Source of the DNA: Flavobacterium sp. HTF
GTDB lineage: Bacteria; Bacteroidota; Bacteroidia; Flavobacteriales; Flavobacteriaceae
Assembly (NCBI RefSeq): GCF_003105115.1
Contig: NZ_QETH01000015.1
Location: 1-64,000, forward strand
Direction of reading: 5' to 3'
Length of the DNA stretch: 64,000 bases
Shown: positions 43,917 through 52,886 of the stretch, in pieces
How the letters are laid out: each line of letters begins with the position of its first letter
How positions within the stretch are numbered: position 1 is the first letter of the stretch
Translations under genes and position numbers: made by a program
Notes under the pieces: model-generated
Told to the model about the DNA's origin: nothing
Database searches by the model: none
What the model saw: only the letters and a program-made list of their open reading frames with translations

Positions 43917-46151
43917 ATGATTGCCTTAAACGCCGCTGCAGAAACTACACACCATTTACAACCTTTGATCAGCGACCTTGGATTAATTCTGATGACCGCC
44001 GGAATTGCGGTACTCCTATTTAAAAAAATGAAGCAGCCTTTGGTTTTAGGCTACCTGATTGCCGGTTTTCTTGCCGGAAATCATTTTGATTTTTTCCCCT
44101 CGATATCAGATATGCACAGCGTTGAAGTCTGGGCAGAAATCGGTGTAATCTTTTTGCTTTTTAGTCTTGGTCTGGAATTTAGTTTTAAGAAATTAGTAAA
44201 AGTAGGCGGCACTTCTTCGATTACGGCAATTACGCAGATCCTCTTTATGACCTTTATTGGCTATTGTGTCGGGCAATGGATGGGATGGGGAAAAATGGAC
44301 AGTATTTTCCTTGGGGCAACACTTTCTATTTCCTCTACAACCATCATTATTCGTGCATTTGATGAACTCGGCGTTAAAGGAAAAAAATTCGTCGGAATCG
44401 TTTTTGGCGCTTTGATTGTCGAAGATATTGTGGCTATTTTAATGCTAGTGTTATTATCGACAATTGCAGTTAGTGACCAGGTTTCAGGAATGGCTTTATT
44501 ACAATCTGTTTTAAAATTAATCTTCTTTTTGATTATATGGTTTTTAGGAGGGATTTTTATTATTCCGACGATTTTAAAGAAAGCCAAACATCTTTTAACT
44601 GACGAAATGTTACTGATTATCTCGTTAGCACTTTGTCTGATGATGGTCATGTTTGCTGCCAATGTCGGGTTTTCTCCTGCCTTAGGAGCTTTTATAATGG
44701 GTTCTATCATTGCAGAAACTACTCAGGCAGAAAAAATAGAGCATTTAATTCAGCCTGTAAAAGATTTATTTGGTGCTGTTTTCTTCGTATCGGTTGGAAT
44801 GTTAATCAACCCGGAAACTTTAGTTACCTATGCCCTTCCGGTATTAATTATTACGCTTTTAACTATTTTCGGAAAAGCATTCAGCTCTTCAATTGGGGCA
44901 TTACTTTCAGGTCAGCCGTTAAAACAATCGGTACAAACCGGAATGAGTTTAGCACAGATTGGCGAGTTCTCTTTTATCATTGCCACTTTAGGAATGACAC
45001 TAAAAGTAACCAGCGATTTTTTATACCCGATTATTGTTGCCGTATCTGCTATCACAACCTTTACAACTCCTTTCTTAATTAAATATTCAGAAGCATTTGC
45101 TTTGGTTTTAGAAAAAAAAATGCCCAAAAAATGGGTCAAAAATATCAATCGTTACAGCGTAAATGCACAAGCCATCAAATCGGTAAGTACGTGGCAACTG
45201 GTATTTCGTGCGTCTATAACCCAGATTATACTTCATACCATTATTATCACGGCGATTATTTTATTGTCTTCTAAATTTGTGGCTCCGCTTGTTGCCGATA
45301 CACGATTTGGCAATACATTGGCCGCTTTGATCACACTTGCTGCTATTGCACCGTTTTTATGGGCATTATCATTACGTCGTGTAAAAGTCGAAGAAGTGGA
45401 ATCTTTATGGGAAGAACGCAAATACAGGGGTGCCTTATTGATGCTGATCCTGATCAGAATGAGTCTTGGATTATTCTTTGTTGGATTTTTACTGAATATT
45501 TTCTTTTCGCCTTTGGTAGCCTTTATAGCCCTGATTATTGCCATTGGAGCTTATCAGCTATTTCCAAAAAGACTGAACGAACAATATCACCGAATTGAAA
45601 ATCACTTTCTGAAAAACCTCAACGATCGCGAAAACAAAAAAATCGACCGACGATATGCAAATTTAATGCCCTGGGATGGTCACATGTCTTTTTTTGATAT
45701 TGGAAAAGAATCTAATCTGGCAGGAAAAACATTAGAAGAGCTCCGTATACGTGAACAAATGGGAATCAATATTGCTTATATTAAACGAGGGGATGTTATG
45801 ATTTCTATTCCAATTAAGACCGAACGTGTTTTTCCGGGAGACGAAATTTGTGTGATCGGTACCGACGCCCAGATTACGGAATTTAACAAATACCTTATTC
45901 AAAACGAAACCGAAACAGCAAAAGCGGTTCAGGACCCTGAAATAATATTACGTCAAATGGAGATTTCTGACGAAGAATTTATGCAAAAAAGTATTGGTGA
46001 GTTTAGGACCAAAAGCGGAGGAATGGTTGTTGGTATCGAAAGAAACGGAAACCGAATCCTAAATCCCGAATCACATTTGATTCTCGAAAAAAACGATATC
46101 CTTTGGGTTGTAGGTGATAAAAAGAAAATGAACTCCTCGCTTAAAACCTAG
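43917..46151 (+). CDS. CPA2-family cation:proton antiporter with TrkA-C domains
   Basis: 744 aa. Residues 1-~395 form a CPA2 antiporter domain (LLFKKMKQPLVLGYLIAG, GLEFSFKKL, FGALIVEDIVAI, LSLAQIGEFSFI). A second membrane bundle of about four helices (410-560) follows. The C-terminal ~180 residues carry two TrkA-C-like beta-rich modules (MGINIAYIKRGD...FPGDEICVIG, and GEFRTKSGGMVVGIERNG...LILEKNDILWVVG). The RCK-N nucleotide-binding domain is missing. It most likely exchanges Na+ or K+ for H+. Transcribed alone. Confidence 0.88.
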   Translation: MIALNAAAETTHHLQPLISDLGLILMTAGIAVLLFKKMKQPLVLGYLIAGFLAGNHFDFFPSISDMHSVEVWAEIGVIFLLFSLGLEFSFKKLVKVGGTSSITAITQILFMTFIGYCVGQWMGWGKMDSIFLGATLSISSTTIIIRAFDELGVKGKKFVGIVFGALIVEDIVAILMLVLLSTIAVSDQVSGMALLQSVLKLIFFLIIWFLGGIFIIPTILKKAKHLLTDEMLLIISLALCLMMVMFAANVGFSPALGAFIMGSIIAETTQAEKIEHLIQPVKDLFGAVFFVSVGMLINPETLVTYALPVLIITLLTIFGKAFSSSIGALLSGQPLKQSVQTGMSLAQIGEFSFIIATLGMTLKVTSDFLYPIIVAVSAITTFTTPFLIKYSEAFALVLEKKMPKKWVKNINRYSVNAQAIKSVSTWQLVFRASITQIILHTIIITAIILLSSKFVAPLVADTRFGNTLAALITLAAIAPFLWALSLRRVKVEEVESLWEERKYRGALLMLILIRMSLGLFFVGFLLNIFFSPLVAFIALIIAIGAYQLFPKRLNEQYHRIENHFLKNLNDRENKKIDRRYANLMPWDGHMSFFDIGKESNLAGKTLEELRIREQMGINIAYIKRGDVMISIPIKTERVFPGDEICVIGTDAQITEFNKYLIQNETETAKAVQDPEIILRQMEISDEEFMQKSIGEFRTKSGGMVVGIERNGNRILNPESHLILEKNDILWVVGDKKKMNSSLKT

Positions 46152-46170
46152 CTGGTTTTAAGTAATAAAA

Positions 46171-46211
46171 AAGCTTCTGAAATTCTAAAAAACTTAGAAT
46201 CTCAGAAGCTT
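46171..46211. terminator. Hairpin between the antiporter and peroxiredoxin genes
   Basis: AAGCTTCTGAaATTCTAA pairs with TTAGAATcTCAGAAGCTT, 17 of 18 positions. It serves the convergent genes and shares vocabulary with the CTTAG word class. Confidence 0.75.
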
Positions 46212-46236
46212 AATATTTTAGCAACTTAAAAGAAGA

Positions 46237-46875
46237 TTATTTATTCGGCTGCGGTGTCATACGCAAATACGGTTTAATCGGAGTATGCCCTTTTGGAAAT
46301 TTAGCCGGAATATCGCTATCCGGAATCGCCGGAGCAATCACTACATCTTCTCCGTCTTTCCAGTTTGCCGGAGTAGCAACGCTGTAATTTGCCGTCAATT
46401 GCAAACTATCGATAACACGAAGTAATTCGTCAAAATTTCTTCCTGTAGAAGCCGGGTAAGTCAGCGTTAATTTGATTTTTTTATCAGCACCGATAACAAA
46501 AACAGAACGAACCGTAAATTTATCACTTGCGTTTGGATGAAGCATATCATACAGATTTGCGACTTTTTTATCTTCATCTGCAATAATAGGGAAATTAACC
46601 TCTGTATTCTGAGTTTCATTAATATCCTTAATCCATTCCAGGTGAGAAGCTAAACCATCTACACTTAGTGCAATCACTTTTGTGTTTCTCTTTTTAAATT
46701 CCGGAACATAGTTCGCTACAGTTCCTAATTCAGTGGTACAAACAGGAGTAAAATCTGCCGGATGCGAAAATAAAACACCCCATGAATCTCCAAGCCATTC
46801 ATGAAAATTAATTGGTCCCTGTGTGGTTTCTGCATGGAAGTCCGGAGCTATATCGCCTAATCTTAATGTTGACAT
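46237..46875 (-). CDS. Peroxiredoxin, 1-Cys (Prx6) type
   Basis: 212 aa. The peroxidatic motif FSHPADFTPVCTTELG places Cys46. The long C-terminal domain with RVIDSLQLTANYSVATPANWKDGEDV is typical of the Prx6/AhpC-like group, as is the absence of a clear resolving Cys. It reduces peroxides in the cytoplasm, probably with thioredoxin or another thiol, perhaps bacillithiol in this organism (inference). Confidence 0.93.
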   Translation of the reverse strand: MSTLRLGDIAPDFHAETTQGPINFHEWLGDSWGVLFSHPADFTPVCTTELGTVANYVPEFKKRNTKVIALSVDGLASHLEWIKDINETQNTEVNFPIIADEDKKVANLYDMLHPNASDKFTVRSVFVIGADKKIKLTLTYPASTGRNFDELLRVIDSLQLTANYSVATPANWKDGEDVVIAPAIPDSDIPAKFPKGHTPIKPYLRMTPQPNK

Positions 46876-46986
46876 AATTTATATTTTTTAGTTCCTCTAA
46901 AATTAACTAAAAAATGCATTAAGAAAACAATCAAAATTCAAAAAAAACGTTAAATTCTATTTTCTCTATCTAATTACTATTTTAGG

Positions 46987-47898
46987 CTAAATAAAACTGA
47001 CAGCAAAGTACCAGATAGCAAGTGTTATAAAAGAAACCGGTATTCCGAAACCAATCATCATACTGCTTAATTTCGGCTTTAAACCATATGTCGATGCCAG
47101 AATTGCACCTGTAATCATTGGAGCCATCGCCATTTCCATAAGTGTAATTTTAATCGCTTCAGAATGTTGTTTCAGAATAAAAACATATAAAACTAAAATT
47201 ATAAAGGGTGCGAGGATTAATTTGTAAAAAAGCCCAAGGCGAAGAAACTTCCAGTGTTTGCTTTTTCGGTCAAACGTAAGCTGTAAGCCAACAGAAAGCA
47301 AAGCCAATGGCGTTACAAAACTTCCTAATTTCAATAAAACAACTTGCAGGTTTTCATCAAAATCAAACTGAAAAATATTCATCAGACAGGCAAAAACAAA
47401 AGTAAGGAACGGCGGAAAAAGAAGCACTTTTTTTAAAATGCTAAAAGTATCAGGACTTCCTTTTGAATAAAAAGCGGCAACGAAAACGCCCAAAGTGGAA
47501 ACAACTACAAAAGTTCCGGGCTGATCTACCAAAACAGCCGTTTCTAACCCTTTTTTTCCAAACAGAGCTTCAATTATGGGATATCCAAGAAACGAAGAAT
47601 TGCTTAATCCTGCCGTCAGAATCAGACAGCCAATCAATTTATTAGACCAGCCCAGTCGTTTTCCTAAAAAATGAAAAAATATAAAAGCCAGTATAAAAGT
47701 GATCCAGCCCGATGCTATCGGAAACAGTAAATCATTATTCCATCTTATTTTTGGAATGTGAAATAAGGTGATCGCCGGTAAACAAATGTAAATGACAATT
47801 TTGTTTAAAACCTTATATATATGGATAGGAAATTGTTTTACTTTCTGCAGAAGCAAACCTAAAAACAGAAAGAAGAATATTAAAATAAAGTTGTTCAT
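46987..47898 (-). CDS. AEC family transporter (auxin efflux carrier family)
   Basis: 303 aa, eight to ten hydrophobic segments in two inverted halves of five, the layout of the BASS/AEC fold. Signatures include KIVIYICLPAITLF and GLSNSSFLGYPIIEALFG. Substrates in this family are carboxylates such as malonate and malate, but cannot be assigned here. It is not linked to a metabolic operon. Confidence 0.85.
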   Translation of the reverse strand: MNNFILIFFFLFLGLLLQKVKQFPIHIYKVLNKIVIYICLPAITLFHIPKIRWNNDLLFPIASGWITFILAFIFFHFLGKRLGWSNKLIGCLILTAGLSNSSFLGYPIIEALFGKKGLETAVLVDQPGTFVVVSTLGVFVAAFYSKGSPDTFSILKKVLLFPPFLTFVFACLMNIFQFDFDENLQVVLLKLGSFVTPLALLSVGLQLTFDRKSKHWKFLRLGLFYKLILAPFIILVLYVFILKQHSEAIKITLMEMAMAPMITGAILASTYGLKPKLSSMMIGFGIPVSFITLAIWYFAVSFI

Positions 47899-48207
47899 AT
47901 CAATGGTTCATGACAAAAGTAGCTATTTATTTTTAGTACTTAGTGATTAGTTACTAGTGATTAGTGGTTAGTTACTAGTAATTAGTCACTAGTAATTAGT
48001 GGTTAGTTTTTTAGTACTTCGTTATCAGTAAATTTGTGTAAAAGAAGATTCATTAAGTTCTGTAAAATACTCTCAATTACTTCCAGAAACTACCCACTCT
48101 AAGACTAAGGACTAATCACTAAGGACTAAATATTAAAAACAAAAAAACGTTAAAATTATTTTTTGTGTCATAAAACCTAGTATATTTGTAACATATTTTA
48201 TTACAGT
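47899..48207. other. Repeat-rich intergenic region before the Rrf2 gene
   Basis: The first part (47936-48006) is a run of TAGTnATTAGT-type units (GATTAGT, GGTTAGT, ACTAGT). A mirrored part (48100-48128) reads CTAAGACTAAGGACTAATCAC. The remainder holds the Rrf2 promoter and operator. No gene is seen. Confidence 0.55.
48181..48205 (+). promoter_or_regulatory. -7 element and operator of the Rrf2 gene
   Basis: TATATTTG (48181-48188) is the -7 element. TGTAACATATTTTATTACA (48187-48205) is a palindrome of TGTAA and TTACA arms overlapping it, ending 2 nt before the ATG. The same sequence recurs before the next gene. This predicts autorepression. Confidence 0.65.
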
Positions 48208-48615
48208 ATGATTTCAGGTAAATTTGCCATAACGATTCACATTCTTACTTTGCTGCATAAATTTCCAAACGATTATTTGTCGTCGGAGTTTATTGCGGGG
48301 AGCATTAATCTAAATCCGGTTTTGGTTCGAAAAGAAATTGCCAACTTAAAATCGCATCATATTGTAGAAAGTAAAGAAGGAAAAAATGGCGGAACAAAAT
48401 TGGCCGTAAATGCTGCTGATCTGACTTTAAAGCAAATTTTTGAAATGACTTTTGAAACCATCGGTTTAGGTTTTGCTAAAAATCAACCCAATCCTGATTG
48501 TCCTGTTGGAAAAAAAATCAATCAGAATCTGGAAGCTTTATATAGTGAAATGAACCAAAAAGTCAGTGCCCAACTGGAATGTATTTCTTTGGAAGATTTT
48601 TCGAATCAATTTTGA
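48208..48615 (+). CDS. Rrf2 family transcriptional regulator
   Basis: 135 aa. Winged-helix Rrf2 layout: FAITIHILTLLHKFP, SSEFIAGSINLNPVLVRKEIANLKSHHIVESKEGKNGGTKL as helix-turn-helix plus wing. The usual three-Cys iron-sulfur cluster is reduced to Cys98 (NPDCPVG) and Cys125, so it may sense redox through thiols instead, like YwnA-type members. A palindromic site at its own promoter and before the following oxidoreductase gene suggests direct repression of both, as in the ywnA-ywnB pair of Bacillus. Confidence 0.88.
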   Translation: MISGKFAITIHILTLLHKFPNDYLSSEFIAGSINLNPVLVRKEIANLKSHHIVESKEGKNGGTKLAVNAADLTLKQIFEMTFETIGLGFAKNQPNPDCPVGKKINQNLEALYSEMNQKVSAQLECISLEDFSNQF

Positions 48616-48636
48616 AACTATTTTTTTAACCAAAAC

Positions 48637-48655
48637 TGTAACATTTTTTATTACT
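48637..48655 (+). promoter_or_regulatory. Second Rrf2-type operator
   Basis: TGTAACATTTTTTATTACT matches the site at 48187 in 17 of 19 positions. It lies 17 nt before the ATG of the oxidoreductase gene. Confidence 0.65.
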
Positions 48656-48672
48656 AAATAAATTTATATATT

Positions 48673-49314
48673 ATGAAAATCGCAATCATTGGAGCAACAG
48701 GATTTGTAGGCTCAGCTATTTTAAACGAATTATCTTCAAGAAATCAGGAAATTACTGCTATTGCCAGAAATCCAAAAGATTCATCAAATGTAAATTGGGT
48801 AAGTGCAGATATTTTTAACATAGATGCTTTGGCAGAAGCTATTAAAGGGAATGATGTTGTGATTTCTGCGTATAACTCAGGATGGACAAACCCGAACATT
48901 TATGATGATTTTATTGCAGGTTCCAAAGCAATTCAGGAAGCGGTAAAAAAATCCGGTGTAAAACGTTTTATCACCATCGGTGGTGCCGGAAGTTTATTTG
49001 TTGCTCCGGGGTTACAGGCTGTTGACACTCCGGATTTCCCAAAAGAATATCATGCAGGTGCCAGTGCTGCCAGAGATTATTTGAATATTCTAAAAGAAGA
49101 AAAAGATCTGGACTGGGCATTTTTTAGCCCTGCTTTTGAAATGCATCCGGGAATCACAACCGGAAGAACAGGAAACTACCGTTTAGGCTTAGAAAATCCG
49201 GTTTTTAATGATGAACAAAGAAGTATTCTGTCTGTAGAGGATTTAGCGGTTGTAATTGCTGATGAAGCAGAAAACCCAAAACACCATCAGGTAAGATTTA
49301 CGGCAGCTTATTAA
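48673..49314 (+). CDS. NAD(P)-dependent atypical SDR oxidoreductase (YwnB-like)
   Basis: 213 aa. The N-terminal nucleotide motif IAIIGATGFVGSAIL, NVNWVSADIFN and FITIGGAGSLFV are typical of the atypical SDR group with NAD(P)H-binding domain (YwnB, BVR-B-like). It lacks a Tyr-x-x-x-Lys pair, as in that group. It follows an Rrf2 regulator and shares its operator, so it is probably induced by redox or electrophile stress. Substrate unknown. Confidence 0.88.
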   Translation: MKIAIIGATGFVGSAILNELSSRNQEITAIARNPKDSSNVNWVSADIFNIDALAEAIKGNDVVISAYNSGWTNPNIYDDFIAGSKAIQEAVKKSGVKRFITIGGAGSLFVAPGLQAVDTPDFPKEYHAGASAARDYLNILKEEKDLDWAFFSPAFEMHPGITTGRTGNYRLGLENPVFNDEQRSILSVEDLAVVIADEAENPKHHQVRFTAAY

Positions 49315-49317
49315 TCA

Positions 49318-49361
49318 AGTTGCTAAGGTTCTAAGCTACTAAGTCGCTAAGTTTTTAGCTA
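49318..49361. repeat. CTAAG word repeat
   Basis: GCTAAGGTTCTAAGCTACTAAGTCGCTAAG: repeated CTAAG words after the oxidoreductase gene. Confidence 0.5.
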
Positions 49362-49401
49362 TTGGTAATTAGCCTTCTTAATCAATTTAAAAAATTATTT
49401 T

Positions 49402-49470
49402 GTCGCGAATTACATTAATTTTCGCAAACTTATATTTGTTTTGGGATAACAAATTAGTGTAATTCGTGGC
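49402..49470. repeat. GCGAATTAC/GTAATTCG inverted repeat
   Basis: GTCGCGAATTACATTAAT (49402-49419) mirrors ATTAGTGTAATTCGTGGC (49453-49470) with a few mismatches. A TATATTTG promoter-like motif sits in its loop (49431-49438). It is another word-type intergenic element. Confidence 0.5.
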
Positions 49471-49531
49471 TAACTTTACTTTTTGAAACTGTTTTTGTTT
49501 TCTGTACTTTTACGTAACCAAAAAATATGTT

Positions 49532-50629
49532 TTGTCGAGTTCAAAAAAACAAGTAAGCAGTCTGCATGAAAAAGCTGGAATTTCACCTCCTGAAATCACC
49601 AATATTTCTGCTATCAGTCAAATTCAGAAAAACAGGAAAAAACAACCTTCAGCAGAAGAATTGATAAACGGTATTCTTGAAGGAAACAGAACGGCATTAA
49701 GCCGCTCTATTACTTTAATAGAAAGCACAAACCCTGAACATGCTGAAAAAGCAAACGAAGTTATAAAAGGCTGTCTTCCCTACTCTACAAAATCGATCCG
49801 GATCGGAATTACAGGTGTTCCCGGCGTTGGAAAAAGTACTTTTATTGAAGCTTTCGGAAAGTTCCTTACCGGGCTGGACAAAAAAGTTGCTGTTTTGGCG
49901 GTTGATCCCAGCAGTTCCCTTTCGCACGGAAGCATTTTGGGAGATAAAACCCGAATGGAAGAACTGGTAAAAGATGAAAATGCCTTTATAAGACCGAGTG
50001 CTTCGGGAGATACTTTGGGCGGTGTTGCCAGAAAAACCCGTGAAACGATCATTTTATGCGAAGCTGCAGGATTTGATACAATTATTATTGAAACCGTAGG
50101 TGTCGGACAAAGCGAAACTGCGGTTCACAGTATGGTTGACTTTTTTCTATTGCTAAAAATTTCAGGTGCGGGAGATGAACTTCAGGGCATAAAACGCGGT
50201 ATTATGGAAATGGCGGATGCGATTGTCATCAATAAAGCAGATGGCGATAATATCAAAAAAGCAAATCAGGCGAAACTGGAGTTTAACCGGGCATTGCATT
50301 TATTTCCTCCCAAAAAATCAAACTGGCAGCCAAAAGTCACGACTTGCAGTGCTATTACAAAAGAGGGAATTTCTGAAATATGGGAAACTATTTCTGATTA
50401 TTTTGAAATGACCAATCAAACCGGATACTTTCAGGAAAAAAGAAAAGAACAAAATCATTTCTGGATGATGGAAACGATCAATGAACAATTAAAACACAAC
50501 TTTTACAATCAGCCTGAAATAATTTCAGAACTGGAACAAAATAAAAAAGCAGTACAAAATGATGAAATTTCACCTTTTGCAGCTGCGCAGGAGTTATTAA
50601 AATTGTATTTTAATAGAGGGACAGAGTAG
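49532..50629 (+). CDS. meaB: Methylmalonyl-CoA mutase-associated GTPase MeaB
   Basis: 365 aa. G3E GTPase with Walker A GVPGVGKST, AVDPSSSLSHGSILGDKTRM, Walker B IIIETVGVGQSE, and NKADGDN. It protects and reloads adenosylcobalamin-dependent methylmalonyl-CoA mutase. The start appears to be TTG at 49532; an ATG 5 nt upstream in another frame opens only a 9-codon ORF, and there is no in-frame ATG near the N-terminus. The mutase is not in this window. The PduO adenosyltransferase at 26056 supplies the cofactor. Confidence 0.93.
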   Translation: MSSSKKQVSSLHEKAGISPPEITNISAISQIQKNRKKQPSAEELINGILEGNRTALSRSITLIESTNPEHAEKANEVIKGCLPYSTKSIRIGITGVPGVGKSTFIEAFGKFLTGLDKKVAVLAVDPSSSLSHGSILGDKTRMEELVKDENAFIRPSASGDTLGGVARKTRETIILCEAAGFDTIIIETVGVGQSETAVHSMVDFFLLLKISGAGDELQGIKRGIMEMADAIVINKADGDNIKKANQAKLEFNRALHLFPPKKSNWQPKVTTCSAITKEGISEIWETISDYFEMTNQTGYFQEKRKEQNHFWMMETINEQLKHNFYNQPEIISELEQNKKAVQNDEISPFAAAQELLKLYFNRGTE

Positions 50630-50677
50630 CAAAGGTTCAAAGTGACAAAGTTTTATCTCCAAAATATTTACACAGTA

Positions 50678-50779
50678 TTGTCATTCTGAGGAACGAAGAA
50701 TCTTAGCTGCAAAATCGACAAGGAAAAGCCTAACTTTGCGGAGTTTCTTACGAAGATTCTTCGTTCCTCAGAATAACAA
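50678..50779. repeat. TGTCATTCTGAGGAACG-type inverted repeat
   Basis: TTGTCATTCTGAGGAACGA...ATCTT (50678-50704) and its reverse complement (50753-50779) match in 26 of 27 positions around a 48-nt centre. From memory this word is widespread between genes in Bacteroidetes. No ORF is inside, so it is not an insertion sequence by itself. Confidence 0.75.
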
Positions 50780-50910
50780 GATTATGGTATTTCTTTACAG
50801 AATTTCTAACCTTATCTTTTTCTTTATACCATATAATTAATATATGTTTTTCATTTAAATGGCACCCATTAAAACTTAAATTCTCTTATATTACTTATAT
50901 ATGGCAAAAT

Positions 50911-52845
50911 CTATTTTTTTCTAAGCTTATATTTATTCTCCTTATACAAATTTCCTGCTGTAATAACGTGCGCTAAAGCATCTTTAGCTAATTCTTCGTC
51001 TAATTTCACAGGAATAAGGGTTGTATCATTTTTGATTTCAAATTGCAATGGTTTTAAATTTGGCTGCATGATTACCACCTGATTTTCTACCCTGAATGCA
51101 TTGATATCATTAAACTGCATAATTGATCTTCCCGGAACAGACGGATTTAATTTATTTAAATTTCTTCCTACCATTGGAGTTTCAAACGGAATTCCCAAAT
51201 AACCTAATAATGTTGGCGGAATGTCAATCTGGCTTGCCAGTTTGCTGTAAACTGACCCTTTTTGAACACCCGGTCCCATGATTAAAGCGGGAATGTGAAA
51301 TTTATTGATGGGTACTAAATTTTTTCCGTAAGTCCTTGTGTTGTGATCTGCAATTACAATGAAAATCGTGTTTTTGAAATACGCTTCTTTTTTCGCCAGT
51401 TCAAAGAACTTTCCAATCGAAAAATCAGCATATTTCATCGCATTATTTACTGTTGCCGCTTTTTTATCGTAAGGTTTGATTCTTCCTTCCGGATATTCAA
51501 AAGGCTCGTGATTTGAAGTCGAAAACATCAAAGAAAAGAAAGGTTTGTCTCCTTTGGTTTTAAAATAGTTATTTGCTTTTGTCACTAAATCTTCATCCGA
51601 GTAGCCCCATGTTCCTTTGAAAGCATATTTATTTCCATCTGATTCAAAATCGGACTGGTCTACGATATCCTGAAAACCATTTCCGTTGAAAAATGAACCC
51701 ATATTATCAAAATTCGCCATTCCGCCATAAATAAAACTGGTTGAATATCCTTTTTGTTTTAAGGCATCGGCAAGCGTAAAAAATCCTTGTTGTGAATTTC
51801 CAAGTTTTACAACACTTTCTGAAGGTGAAGGTAAAAATCCTGTTACAACTGCTTCGATTCCACGTACACTTCTTGTTCCTGTACAATATAAATTGGTAAA
51901 CAATAATCCTTCTTTTGATAATTTATCAAATTCCGGAGTTAATGGTTTTCCGCCTAAAATCCCAACGTATTCTGCGCCTAAACTTTCCTGCAAAAAGATC
52001 ACCAGATTATACGGTTTGTTTACCACTGTATCTGGCTGTTGCACATGCAAAAACGGGATTTCAGCATCTGTAAAATCAGACGGTCTCCCCATCATGTATT
52101 TTTTTACACGTTGTATTGCTTCAGCTTCATCCATTTTACCGTACATTTTGGTGTTTCCTTCATTTTTAATCGAGTAAGCTGCAAAAGCAACTGTGTAAAA
52201 TGAATTTAACCCCAACGTATTGGTCAGCTGATCGGTAGAAAAAACAGCATTACTGGCGTTAATCGGCCGTTTGGAAGTAAGACTTGAGCGTGCTCCGAAA
52301 AACAATAAAAACGCAATGAATGGAAAAACAATTAACCTGAATTTATATTCTGTACTGGTAGTATAGAAAAGTTTTTTCCCTTTTTTGAACGCAAAATAAA
52401 TCACAACTCCCAAAATCACGAATGTTGCGATTATAGAAGTCATATAACTTTTCAGGAGCATTCCTACTACTTCTTTCGGATAGATAAGATAATCCAGAAA
52501 AATCTTATTCGGACGCGTGTCGTATTGTTTTACGAAATCCGGAGAAGCCAATTCTACAAAAAGAATCAGAAACAGGAATAGAAAACTATAAATTACCAAA
52601 AATTTATTGGTCGCCTTAATCCATTTGTTCGGTAGAAAAGTGATCAGCAGAAAAGGAAGGAAAGACAAATAACATAGTAATATTAAATCCATTCGAAGAC
52701 CGATTGGAAAAATATACCAGAAATTGGGTGTCTCTACTACTCTGTCCTTAAAAAGAAAGAATAAAAATATTCTGCTCAGGGTAGTAATTAGCAATCCGAT
52801 TGCTATGAAATTAAATACAGGTTTTAAAAAACTAAATTTTTTCAT
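50911..52845 (-). CDS. LtaS-like membrane sulfatase family protein
   Basis: 644 aa. Five N-terminal membrane segments (about 10-195) are followed by an alkaline-phosphatase/sulfatase-fold domain. It has the metal-site ILQESLG segment, CTGTRSVRGIEAVVTGF with the nucleophilic Thr, SNHEPFEYPEG, and IVIADHNTRT. LTA synthases and their Gram-negative relatives transfer phosphoglycerol or phosphoethanolamine to cell-surface glycans or lipids. A Gram-negative flavobacterium has no LTA, so a lipid A or glycan modification is likelier. Substrate unknown. Confidence 0.87.
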   Translation of the reverse strand: MKKFSFLKPVFNFIAIGLLITTLSRIFLFFLFKDRVVETPNFWYIFPIGLRMDLILLCYLSFLPFLLITFLPNKWIKATNKFLVIYSFLFLFLILFVELASPDFVKQYDTRPNKIFLDYLIYPKEVVGMLLKSYMTSIIATFVILGVVIYFAFKKGKKLFYTTSTEYKFRLIVFPFIAFLLFFGARSSLTSKRPINASNAVFSTDQLTNTLGLNSFYTVAFAAYSIKNEGNTKMYGKMDEAEAIQRVKKYMMGRPSDFTDAEIPFLHVQQPDTVVNKPYNLVIFLQESLGAEYVGILGGKPLTPEFDKLSKEGLLFTNLYCTGTRSVRGIEAVVTGFLPSPSESVVKLGNSQQGFFTLADALKQKGYSTSFIYGGMANFDNMGSFFNGNGFQDIVDQSDFESDGNKYAFKGTWGYSDEDLVTKANNYFKTKGDKPFFSLMFSTSNHEPFEYPEGRIKPYDKKAATVNNAMKYADFSIGKFFELAKKEAYFKNTIFIVIADHNTRTYGKNLVPINKFHIPALIMGPGVQKGSVYSKLASQIDIPPTLLGYLGIPFETPMVGRNLNKLNPSVPGRSIMQFNDINAFRVENQVVIMQPNLKPLQFEIKNDTTLIPVKLDEELAKDALAHVITAGNLYKENKYKLRKK

Positions 52846-52886
52846 TTAAAGGTATTAAAGTGTAAAAACAGTTTTAAAATAAAAAA

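Noticed and set aside
47936..48128. CRISPR-like tandem units
   Set aside because: Units are 7-11 nt, imperfect and lack unique spacers; no cas genes are present.
50678..50779. Insertion sequence ends
   Set aside because: Only about 100 bp with no transposase and no target duplication that I can see.
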